This document shows positions 1 through 6,196 of a DNA stretch of 6,366 bases, in pieces. Location of the stretch: contig JAHECJ010000135.1 of NCBI GenBank assembly GCA_024641805.1, positions 1-6,366 on the forward strand. Direction: 5' to 3'. The notes under the pieces are model-generated. The model was not told the DNA's origin, did not search any database, and saw only the letters and a list, made by a program, of their open reading frames with translations. Made by a program: the position numbers and the translations under genes. The first letter of the stretch is position 1; every line of letters starts with the position of its first letter. Source of the DNA: Desulfococcus sp. (GTDB lineage: Bacteria; Desulfobacterota; Desulfobacteria; Desulfobacterales; Desulfosalsimonadaceae).

Positions 1-127
1 TCATCATGCTTATTATAAATCCTCACGTCTGACGAATATCAAAAACTCCGCTTAATCATGCTTGTTTGAAAACACCTACGTTAAAGACCACGTAAAATTA
101 TTCAATAATTTTTCACAAGATCAGGCT

Positions 128-156
128 TTGACTTTTTTTCAATTTCTTAATATTGA
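128..156 (+). promoter_or_regulatory. Possible sigma70-type promoter ahead of the ABC exporter operon
   Basis: A TTGACT hexamer (128-133) is followed after 17 bp by TATTGA (151-156). The -35 box is close to consensus, but the -10 box matches only its first three bases. It lies in an AT-rich stretch about 115 bp upstream of the exporter ATPase and is the best candidate in the leader. The call rests on spacing and base matches only, so it is weak. Confidence 0.25.
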
Positions 157-222
157 TTGCCCGATAGAATCAAAAATCAAATAACAGCAGATCAGTCTTT
201 AAAAAATCAAGCTAAATAGATT

Positions 223-248
223 GTGCATCCGGCAGACGGCCGGATCAC
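223..248 (+). other. GC-rich hairpin in the leader of the ABC exporter operon
   Basis: ATCCGG (227-232) and CCGGAT (240-245) form a perfect 6-bp stem around a 7-nt loop. GTG (223-225) and CAC (246-248) extend it to nine pairs if C226 bulges. It ends 22 nt before the ATG at 271. No T-tract follows, so it is not an intrinsic terminator. It may be a leader RNA structure or an operator-like palindrome, and its role is unknown. Confidence 0.45.
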
Positions 249-270
249 CTTCTGAATATGTCCGACGGCT

Positions 271-1215
271 ATGTTGAATATGACAAAAAATCAGGTAATT
301 GAAGTTAGAAACGTCTACAAATCCTTTAAGGCGGTCCAGGCAGTTAAAGGGATTGATTTTCAGATATTCAAGGGCCAGTCCGTTGCATTGCTCGGCCCTA
401 ACGGCGCCGGCAAAACAACCCTGATGGAAATGATCGAAGGCATTCAAAAGCCGGACCAGGGCGATATTTTTGTTATGGGCAGGAAATGGAAGGGGAATGA
501 GAATGAACTTCATCGGGAAATCGGCCTTTCACTCCAGGAAACCCATTTTATTGACCGTCTCACTGTTTTTGAAACGTTAAAGCTGTTTGCCAGTTTCTAT
601 GAGTTGGATCAACCGCGGGTGGATGAAATTATCGGAATCATCGGTCTTGATGACAAAGCCGGATCCTATGTAGTCAATCTCTCCGGCGGTCAAAGGCAAA
701 GGCTTGCGCTGGGAATTGCCCTGCTCAACAATCCGGCCATTTTACTCTTAGATGAACCCACCACCGGACTGGACCCCAATGCCCGGCGGGAAATATGGTC
801 GATTCTCCAGCAGCTGAAAGAGCAGTCACAGACTTCACTGGTTCTGACCACCCATTACATGGAAGAAGCCGAAAAGCTCTGTGACCGGATTATCATTATC
901 GACAAAGGGCAAATCCTGAGGCAGGGAACCCTGGAACAACTGCTGGAAGAAGATAACGGCGATAAAATCATTGAATTTTCACTGGATGAATCAACCGGTA
1001 TCACTGCCCGAAAGCCCATTCATTCAAAATTCCAGATCCAGTGGGATGCCAACCGGGAAAAAGGCGTTATCGCATTAAACCAGATGGAAACGGAATTGCC
1101 TGAATTCCTGAACTTTCTGAATCAAAACCATCTTCGGCTCAAACATTTGGAATGCCGCAGAAAAACACTCGACGACCTATTTACTTCAATGACAGGCAGA
1201 CGTTTGCATGATTAA
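271..1215 (+). CDS. ABC-2 type exporter, ATP-binding subunit
   Basis: This is the cytoplasmic ATPase that powers the permease encoded immediately downstream (314 aa). All nucleotide-binding motifs are present in order: Walker A GPNGAGKT (residues 42-49), Q-loop Q89, signature LSGGQ (137-141), Walker B ILLLDEP (157-163), D-loop GLD (166-168) and H-loop H195. After about residue 228 there is a C-terminal extension ending in a 'TLDDLFTSMTGR' segment. Such a tail is typical of the drug, lipid or polysaccharide exporter ATPases that pair with ABC-2 permeases (the CcmA/NodI/DrrA type). The substrate cannot be read from the sequence. The frame is closed by a stop at 253-255, so the start is ATG 271 or ATG 280. 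Neither has a clear Shine-Dalgarno sequence, and 280 (MTKNQ...) would also preserve the whole domain. The gene's last 8 bp overlap the permease start, which indicates translational coupling. Confidence 0.95.
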   Translation: MLNMTKNQVIEVRNVYKSFKAVQAVKGIDFQIFKGQSVALLGPNGAGKTTLMEMIEGIQKPDQGDIFVMGRKWKGNENELHREIGLSLQETHFIDRLTVFETLKLFASFYELDQPRVDEIIGIIGLDDKAGSYVVNLSGGQRQRLALGIALLNNPAILLLDEPTTGLDPNARREIWSILQQLKEQSQTSLVLTTHYMEEAEKLCDRIIIIDKGQILRQGTLEQLLEEDNGDKIIEFSLDESTGITARKPIHSKFQIQWDANREKGVIALNQMETELPEFLNFLNQNHLRLKHLECRRKTLDDLFTSMTGRRLHD

Positions 1216-2353
1216 CCTGATCCGACAAAAACAGCTGATTCAATTAACTTCCGCCCATTTTAAAGAAATTATCCGTCAGCCGGCGGTCATTTTCTGGGGC
1301 ATTATCTTCCCCATTCTCATGGCGCTCGGACTGGGCATCGCATTTACGCAGCAAACCGATATTGTCCGTCATGTGGCGGTGGTACAAGACAATCAAGCCC
1401 TTACCACTGACAATAGCATCGACTCTCCGCTCCTCGCGTTTCTTGAAAAACACGCAGAAAGGATGGATGGAACGCCTGGCATCCCCTTGCGGTATAAAAT
1501 CACGCTGGCGGATAAAAAACTGGGCACGACCATCTTTATTTTTGATAAAACAGCCTGGCGCCATGCCATGGTTCTCTTAAAACGCGGAAACTTAAGTATT
1601 ATCATGAATGAAAAAAACGGCCGGATTGAATACCATTTCGACCCGTTGAACACAGACGCTCATTTTTCATACCTGAAACTGTCGAAAATTTTCAATCCGG
1701 GCAGTGCTGCGATTGAGGAGCATGCTGAAAACATATATCCCATGACGGTTCGCGGTACCCGTTATATCGACTTCCTGGTGCCCGGACTGATTGCAATGGG
1801 GATCATGATGTCATGTATGTGGGGCATCAGTTACGGCATGATCGACCGACGATCCAAAAAACTGCTGCGGCGGATGGTGGCAACACCGATGAAAAAGTCA
1901 TATTTCCTGATCTCGCTGATGACGGTCCGAATCACCATGAACCTGATTGAATCCGCCCTGCTTTTCATCTTTGCCTGGCTGGTCTTTCATATCAGTGTCC
2001 AGGGAAGCATTGCGGGTTTGTTTGCCATTTTTATGGCCGGCAATATTGCTTTCGGCGGTATTGCCATTTTTATTTCCTGCCGCACCGCCAATACGGAAAT
2101 CGGCAACGGCCTTGTCAATGCCGTGGTAATGCCGATGATGGTCCTTTCCGGTGTATTTTTCAGCTACCATAATTTTCCCGACTGGAGCATCCCTTTTATC
2201 CAGAAACTGCCCCTGACGCTTTTAGCCGACGGATTAAGAAGCATTTTTATTGAAGGCGCGGGATTTTCCGAAGCAATGATTCCCACCACGATTCTTTTGT
2301 CCATCGGCATTTGTTTTTTTTCAGCGGGGTTGCGGTTCTTCAAATGGCATTAA
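1208..2353 (+). CDS. ABC-2 type exporter, permease subunit
   Basis: This is the inner-membrane subunit of the exporter (381 aa). By hydrophobicity it has a first membrane helix at about residues 26-46, then a soluble, presumably extracytoplasmic, domain of about 140 residues (47-185). A C-terminal bundle follows, with helices near 187-210, 232-262, 268-291, 298-318 and 356-378. One helix, a large loop and five helices is the usual ABC2_membrane_3-like topology. The segment 'YIDFLVPGLIAMGIM' (186-200) and the following basic cytoplasmic loop 'RRSKKLLRRMVATPMKKS' are characteristic of the family and probably contact the ATPase. The ATG lies inside the end of the ATPase gene (8-bp overlap) with only a weak AGG-type ribosome site, so translation is probably coupled. 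The stop codon is followed within 3 bp by a palindromic repeat. The substrate is unknown; drug, lipid or glycan export are all possible. Confidence 0.93.
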   Translation: MINLIRQKQLIQLTSAHFKEIIRQPAVIFWGIIFPILMALGLGIAFTQQTDIVRHVAVVQDNQALTTDNSIDSPLLAFLEKHAERMDGTPGIPLRYKITLADKKLGTTIFIFDKTAWRHAMVLLKRGNLSIIMNEKNGRIEYHFDPLNTDAHFSYLKLSKIFNPGSAAIEEHAENIYPMTVRGTRYIDFLVPGLIAMGIMMSCMWGISYGMIDRRSKKLLRRMVATPMKKSYFLISLMTVRITMNLIESALLFIFAWLVFHISVQGSIAGLFAIFMAGNIAFGGIAIFISCRTANTEIGNGLVNAVVMPMMVLSGVFFSYHNFPDWSIPFIQKLPLTLLADGLRSIFIEGAGFSEAMIPTTILLSIGICFFSAGLRFFKWH

Positions 2354-2355
2354 GC

Positions 2356-2476
2356 ATGGCTTCGTTAAACAATCAACTTCTGCGTAGCGCTGCATTCTTC
2401 GTCATTCAACGTACGAAAAGTACGCCTCATTCCTCAGAACTTGCGCACCTTGAATTTGAGTGTTTATCAAAGCCAT
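2356..2476. repeat. MITE/REP-like full-length imperfect palindrome
   Basis: The two ends are inverted copies: 2356-2380 matches the reverse complement of 2452-2476 at 21 of 25 positions, both beginning ATGGCTT. The exact centre carries a second hairpin, CGTAC (2410-2414), loop GAAAA, GTACG (2420-2424). The centre of that hairpin (2417) coincides with the centre of the whole element (2416), so the structure is one long nested palindrome. There is no transposase and no second copy in this window. It starts 3 bp after the permease stop codon, and no target-site duplication is obvious. Non-autonomous elements of this form are mobilised in trans by a transposase elsewhere in the genome. In this position it could also act as an mRNA 3'-end structure, although no T-tract follows. 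Confidence 0.65.
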
Positions 2477-2557
2477 CCGAATAATGAATAGGCGGAAGTG
2501 CCTTGCAACTGAATGAATCAAAACCGATGACAGATTGTTCAATATATTTTTTTGAAG

Positions 2558-2577
2558 GTCGGGATTCCATTCCCGAC
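2558..2577 (+). other. Perfect 7-bp hairpin in the recQ leader
   Basis: GTCGGGA (2558-2564) and TCCCGAC (2571-2577) are exact inverted copies around a 6-nt loop. The hairpin ends 16 nt before the preferred ATG at 2594. A TATATT (2543-2548) lies just upstream and would be a -10 box placing the transcript 5' end near the hairpin, but no matching -35 is visible. A run of T precedes the hairpin rather than follows it, so it is not a plus-strand terminator. A stabilising or regulatory 5' structure is an inference. Confidence 0.45.
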
Positions 2578-2593
2578 AAAAACTGGAAAAAAA

Positions 2594-4531
2594 ATGCCGG
2601 AAAAAGAACTGCAGAAATATTTCGGGTTCAACAGCTTTAAAAACGGGCAGAAAGATGTTATTTCCAAAATACTGGACGCCCGGTCTGCGGTCGCCATCTT
2701 CCCGACGGGCGCCGGGAAATCCATTTGTTACCAGTTGCCGGCCATGCTGCTGCCGGAGATGACCCTGGTGGTATCCCCGCTGCTGTCATTAATGAAAGAC
2801 CAACTGGACTTTCTGACAGCACACCATATTCCCGCTGCCCGGCTCGATTCAACCCTGACCCGGGAAGAAGTCAATCTAATTTTTGAACAGGCTAAAAATC
2901 GGGAACTCAAAATCCTGATGATTTCTGTGGAACGATTCAAAAATGAAAGGTTCCGTTACCATCTGCAAAACATGCGGATTTCCCTGCTGGTGATTGACGA
3001 AGCCCACTGTATTTCCGAGTGGGGGCACAATTTCCGTCCGGAATACTTAAAACTGCCCCATTATCAAAAAGAATTCAACATTACGCAGACGCTGCTGCTG
3101 ACCGCGACTGCGACACCGGCGGTGATTGACGACATGTGCGCCAAGCTCGATATCATGCGGGAAAATGTTGTGGTCACCGGATTCTACCGTAAAAATCTCT
3201 TTTTAAAAGTCACACCCTCCGCAGAAGCTGACAAAAAGAATATTCTGCTGAAAAGGATAAAAAGAGCGCCCGACACCCCGACCATTGTTTATGTGACCCT
3301 CCAGAAAACCGCTGAAAAGGCGGCTGCGTTTCTATGTGAAAACAACATCAATGCCCATGCGTATCATGCCGGTATGCAAAACATTGAACGGGAAAATATC
3401 CAGAATCGTTTCATGGACGGCTCCCTTGCCTGCATCGTGGCCACCATTGCCTTTGGCATGGGAATTGATAAAAAAGACATCCGGAGAATCATCCATTATG
3501 ACCTGCCCAAATCAATTGAAAACTACAGCCAGGAAATCGGGCGGTCCGGACGAGATGGAGAACTCGCTCTATGCGAGGTTTTGGCCAACCGTGACGGCAT
3601 CAATATCCTGGAAAATTTCATTTACGGCGACACCCCGGACAAACGATCCATTTATCTTCTGATTCGAGAGATTCAGCAAAACGATGGATTCATATGGGAG
3701 TTTAAATTAACAAGGCTGTCCAACGAAATCAACATCCGGACCCTGCCGTTAAAAACCCTGCTGGTTTATCTTTCCCTGGAAGGCATTATTCGGCCGAAAA
3801 CAACTTATTTTGATGAGTTCGCCTTTAAGTTCCTTGCCGGGCCGGAAGAAATCATTGAACAGTTTTCAGGTGAGCGAAAGCAGTTTGTCGACGCTGTCTT
3901 TGCCCACTGCCAAACGAAAAAAATATGGACATCCGTTGATATTGCGGGGATTTTGAATTCTTATGACACGGACCGGCAGCGGATTGTCACTGCCCTGGAA
4001 TATTTTAATGAAAAAGGGTGGATCGAACTCCAGACCCGACAGGCGATTGAAGTATATGACATACTGAACCAGGCATTTGATGTGGATTGGGCGACGGAAA
4101 AGATGCATGGGTTGTTTATGCAAAAGGAGTCTCACGGCATTGCCAGAATTCATCAAATGGTCGATTTTTTTGAAAGCCGATCATGCATCAGCCGGAAGCT
4201 TGCCGGATATTTCGGGGAGAACCTGGATTTTGAGCATTGCGGTCACTGTTCCTTCTGCAAAAATGAAACCATTAAAATTGAGACAACCACCCCGCTGAAC
4301 CCCCTATCAGATTTGAAATTTGATGAATTGACCGTCGAATTTATCCGTTCGGCTGGAGGGTATGCCACTGAGAACAATTTAACCAAATTCCTGTGCGGAA
4401 TCTATACCCCGGTGTTCTCAAAATTTAAGGTTAAAGCAATGCCAGGTTTTGGGGCACTTGAACCATATCCGTTTCCGGAAGTGAAAAAATGGGTTAAAAC
4501 TTCCGTTGCCTTAGCCGGCCGGATGGTGTAG
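2594..4531 (+). CDS. recQ: RecQ-family ATP-dependent DNA helicase, variant with C-terminally displaced zinc cluster
   Basis: This is a 3'-5' superfamily 2 DNA helicase used in recombinational repair and replication restart (645 aa from this start). Motifs in order are: motif 0 'LQKYFGFNSFKNGQ' (6-19), motif I TGAGKS (38-43), Ia VVSPLLSLMKDQ (59-70), II DEAH (135-138), the RecQ aromatic loop SEWGHNFRPEY (141-151), III LLTATAT (168-174), IV IVYVTLQKTAE (231-241), V VATIAFGMGID (282-292) and VI YSQEIGRSGRDG (311-322). The four zinc ligands are C531, C549, C552 and C555, about 210 residues after motif VI. In E. coli RecQ the gap is about 50. The intervening region (about 350-500) looks winged-helix-like. 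No HRDC domain is recognisable; the tail (about 573-645) resembles that of other bacterial members of this subfamily. An in-frame TTG at 2552 would add 14 residues but has no ribosome site. ATG 2594 follows GGA and starts at the usual point before motif 0. Confidence 0.93.
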   Translation: MPEKELQKYFGFNSFKNGQKDVISKILDARSAVAIFPTGAGKSICYQLPAMLLPEMTLVVSPLLSLMKDQLDFLTAHHIPAARLDSTLTREEVNLIFEQAKNRELKILMISVERFKNERFRYHLQNMRISLLVIDEAHCISEWGHNFRPEYLKLPHYQKEFNITQTLLLTATATPAVIDDMCAKLDIMRENVVVTGFYRKNLFLKVTPSAEADKKNILLKRIKRAPDTPTIVYVTLQKTAEKAAAFLCENNINAHAYHAGMQNIERENIQNRFMDGSLACIVATIAFGMGIDKKDIRRIIHYDLPKSIENYSQEIGRSGRDGELALCEVLANRDGINILENFIYGDTPDKRSIYLLIREIQQNDGFIWEFKLTRLSNEINIRTLPLKTLLVYLSLEGIIRPKTTYFDEFAFKFLAGPEEIIEQFSGERKQFVDAVFAHCQTKKIWTSVDIAGILNSYDTDRQRIVTALEYFNEKGWIELQTRQAIEVYDILNQAFDVDWATEKMHGLFMQKESHGIARIHQMVDFFESRSCISRKLAGYFGENLDFEHCGHCSFCKNETIKIETTTPLNPLSDLKFDELTVEFIRSAGGYATENNLTKFLCGIYTPVFSKFKVKAMPGFGALEPYPFPEVKKWVKTSVALAGRMV

Positions 4532-4570
4532 ATAACCAGAAATATCATTCATACATAGTGGCGATATTAA

Positions 4571-4647
4571 ATTTCAAATTCTACGCTGCACGGTTTCTTT
4601 TTCGCAAAATTTCAGCTTGCACACCGTACGATTTACCTGTTTGAAAT
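4571..4647. repeat. Loose two-tier inverted repeat between recQ and the small gene
   Basis: Outer arms ATTTCAAA (4571-4578) and TTTGAAAT (4640-4647) and inner arms ACGGT (4590-4594) and ACCGT (4623-4627) are nested symmetrically, with 11 and 12 nt between tiers. The sequence between the tiers does not pair well. It could be a decayed repeat element, a weak RNA structure or chance. An 8-nt T-run at 4667-4674 is too distant to make it a normal intrinsic terminator. Confidence 0.25.
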
Positions 4648-4719
4648 CGCGTAACTGGTATTTTGATTTTTTTTGGCTGCCGGACTTTGATACATTTTTA
4701 TAAATAATCCCTTTTAACA

Positions 4720-4727
4720 GGCGGAGG
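4720..4727 (+). promoter_or_regulatory. Strong ribosome binding site of the small conserved gene
   Basis: GGCGGAGG contains a full GGAGG core (4723-4727) six nucleotides before the ATG at 4734. This is one of the two best ribosome sites in the window. It fixes the start of the small gene and argues that this short ORF is real and well translated. Confidence 0.8.
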
Positions 4728-4733
4728 CATTTA

Positions 4734-5099
4734 ATGAGCGGACAGGAACAAATACAGAACATTAATTTTTCAATCGACAAAAACGACCTTTTTCGGGAAG
4801 AATCCATAACGGATCTCAAAGTCGGTTCCATAAGGCGACTGATTCCCATAAAACCGGACGGCACACAGGACACAGCACGTGACGAGGTGTTCATCGGCCA
4901 TACCCAGCTCATGTCTCCCGAAGGCCCCCTGCCCATCCAGTCCGAACTCGAAGCCAAAACCCTGGGTGAAGCGATCGATGTGTTCCCCGCTACCATGAAG
5001 CAGGCTTTGACGGAGATGATCGAACAGATTCAGCAGTTGCAGCGCCAGCGGCAGGCCCAGGAGAGGGATAAATCCAGGATTATTGTTCCGGGAAGATAA
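4734..5099 (+). CDS. Conserved small cytoplasmic protein of unknown function
   Basis: This is a 121-residue protein with no signal peptide and no membrane segment. Residues 18-75 form a polar, probably beta-rich, block with the motif 'DLKVGSIRRLIPIKPDGT' followed by 'VFIGHTQLMSPEGPLPIQ'. Residues 77-112 are predominantly helix-forming and very rich in Q, E and R, consistent with a short coiled coil. The tail ends RIIVPGR. From memory this pattern matches a family annotated only as 'cytoplasmic protein' or hypothetical in Desulfobacterota and Geobacter-like bacteria; I know of no assigned function. Coding is well supported by the strong ribosome site and by clean initiation and termination. 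The opposite-strand reading over the same bases has no comparable support. It is not obviously coupled to the helicase (202-bp gap). It precedes the kinase-fold gene by 71 bp and may be co-transcribed with it. No catalytic motif is visible. Confidence 0.82.
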   Translation: MSGQEQIQNINFSIDKNDLFREESITDLKVGSIRRLIPIKPDGTQDTARDEVFIGHTQLMSPEGPLPIQSELEAKTLGEAIDVFPATMKQALTEMIEQIQQLQRQRQAQERDKSRIIVPGR

Positions 5100-5170
5100 T
5101 AAGACAGGTAGATAAGGTGGCAGACTGAAGCCTGAAACCCTTGAAAAATCTATTGTCGTAGCCTATTCAT

Positions 5171-6130
5171 ATGTCGACCCAATTAATTAATTCAATCACC
5201 AGAGCCGCTTCCCAATGGAACCTTGAGGTTCGGGCCATCCGGAAAGATATAGAAATCTGCGGCAGCCCGGAAAGATGTGAATTCCGGTTTGTTATTGAAT
5301 GCATCGCAGATGATCTGTATGTCATTGAGAGCCTGATTGAAGACGAGATTAACCACAAACTGAAAATAATTTCCAACCTGAACAATCTTCACAAACGCGG
5401 TCTTAGCGGGATCAACCCCTATTTTGAATCAAAGGCCGGGTCATACATCGAAAATATTGACAGCCGGTTCTGGCAAATCTCCCGGTTTATCGACGGGGTT
5501 CCGCTCAAACGCCCGGAATATGTGTTTGACCCATGGCGGGGAAACGTCCTCGCGGATTTTCTGATTGATTTACGCGAAAAATCTTCGGGCATGCCCGGCT
5601 TTGAGGGCAAAACCCCTTTTTCCATCATCAATTACATCACCTCGCTCAATGACCAGATCAAAACTTTTGAACCCGAATTACATACTGAAATTCAACCGGT
5701 TGTCGATTATCTGAATACTGATTTTGCAAGGGCACACGACCGGATTCCAGCCGCCTTTTGCCATGGGGATTTTCACGCGTTGAATGTGATATGGTCTGAC
5801 AACGGCATTAACGCAGTGATTGACTGGGAATTTTCAGGGATCAAGCCGGAAATTTATGATATCGCCAACATGATCGGTTGCATAGGAATTGAGAACCCGG
5901 AAGCCCTTGCCGGGCCTCTGGTCATTGATTTTATCCGCAGACTCAAAAACTCCGCCATGATTTCCGGTATCAGCTGGACAGTTCTGGTTAAATTTGTCGT
6001 GGCCATCCGCTTTGCCTGGATGTCCGAATGGCTCCGGCACGGCGATACTGAAATGATAGAACTTGAAATGGTATACCTAAAATTGCTGTTAGACAATGCA
6101 GATGATTTAAAACATATCTGGGAAATCTAA
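5171..6130 (+). CDS. Phosphotransferase-family protein (APH/choline kinase fold)
   Basis: This 319-residue soluble protein has the active site of the APH/choline-kinase-like phosphotransferases, which transfer the gamma-phosphate of ATP to a small-molecule hydroxyl. The catalytic loop is 'CHGDFHALNVIW' (197-208), with H198, the catalytic base D200 and metal-binding N205. The second metal ligand is D218 in 'VIDWEFSG' (216-223). The 'YDIAN' element (229-233) follows, as usual. The N-lobe (about 1-105) is less conserved and I could not place its ATP-anchoring lysine with confidence. The length is typical of the family. The substrate is unknown: aminoglycoside resistance, a sugar, homoserine, choline or a protein target are all possible, and most chromosomal members are not resistance enzymes. 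ATG 5171 is the first start after an in-frame stop at 5159-5161 and the next Met is residue 141, so the start is fairly secure despite the lack of a Shine-Dalgarno sequence. Confidence 0.88.
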   Translation: MSTQLINSITRAASQWNLEVRAIRKDIEICGSPERCEFRFVIECIADDLYVIESLIEDEINHKLKIISNLNNLHKRGLSGINPYFESKAGSYIENIDSRFWQISRFIDGVPLKRPEYVFDPWRGNVLADFLIDLREKSSGMPGFEGKTPFSIINYITSLNDQIKTFEPELHTEIQPVVDYLNTDFARAHDRIPAAFCHGDFHALNVIWSDNGINAVIDWEFSGIKPEIYDIANMIGCIGIENPEALAGPLVIDFIRRLKNSAMISGISWTVLVKFVVAIRFAWMSEWLRHGDTEMIELEMVYLKLLLDNADDLKHIWEI

Positions 6131-6182
6131 AACCGGGTGTTCATTGACGCAAACTACTTTTTATAAACAGTTTCAAATGATC

Positions 6183-6189
6183 GGAGGGG
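6183..6189 (+). promoter_or_regulatory. Strong ribosome binding site of the truncated last gene
   Basis: GGAGGGG lies 7 nt before the ATG at 6197. This supports a real gene beginning here, although only its first 56 codons are inside the window. Confidence 0.75.
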
Positions 6190-6196
6190 AAAAACC

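Noticed and set aside
2..55. An open stretch of 17 codons ending in TAA at 53-55, possibly the tail of an upstream gene
   Set aside because: It is too short and composition-neutral to distinguish from chance without the preceding sequence.
258..302. A 14-codon ORF (MSDGYVEYDKKSGN) overlapping the start of the exporter ATPase, resembling a regulatory upstream ORF
   Set aside because: There is no Shine-Dalgarno sequence and no leader-peptide signature such as a run of one amino acid. An ORF this short is expected by chance.
199..513. Minus-strand ORF of 104 codons overlapping the exporter ATPase
   Set aside because: It runs antisense to an unmistakable ABC ATPase coding region and has no recognisable domain. 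The other minus-strand and out-of-frame ORFs over the permease, recQ, the small gene and the kinase gene were rejected for the same reason.
2356..2484. A 42-codon plus-strand ORF (MASLNNQLLR...KPSE) running through the palindromic repeat
   Set aside because: It lies almost entirely inside the repeat, has no ribosome binding site, and its sequence is dictated by the palindrome. It is probably an incidental reading frame of the kind often annotated in such repeats.
5141..5169. TTGAAA, 17 bp, TATTCA: a promoter-like pair just before the kinase-fold gene
   Set aside because: The -10 match is only three of six bases. Transcription would begin around 5176, after the ATG at 5171, and no usable downstream start exists before residue 141.
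271..6130. The whole gene set as a possible defence or antibiotic self-resistance island (exporter, helicase, small protein, kinase)
   Set aside because: The exporter, the helicase and the small gene are separated by 240-bp and 202-bp gaps carrying repeats. No effector, biosynthetic, mobile or defence signature gene is present, and each large gene is a common housekeeping-type family.
6144..6167. TTGACG followed by TATAAA ahead of the last gene, resembling a promoter
   Set aside because: The spacer is only 12 bp, too short for a sigma70 promoter.
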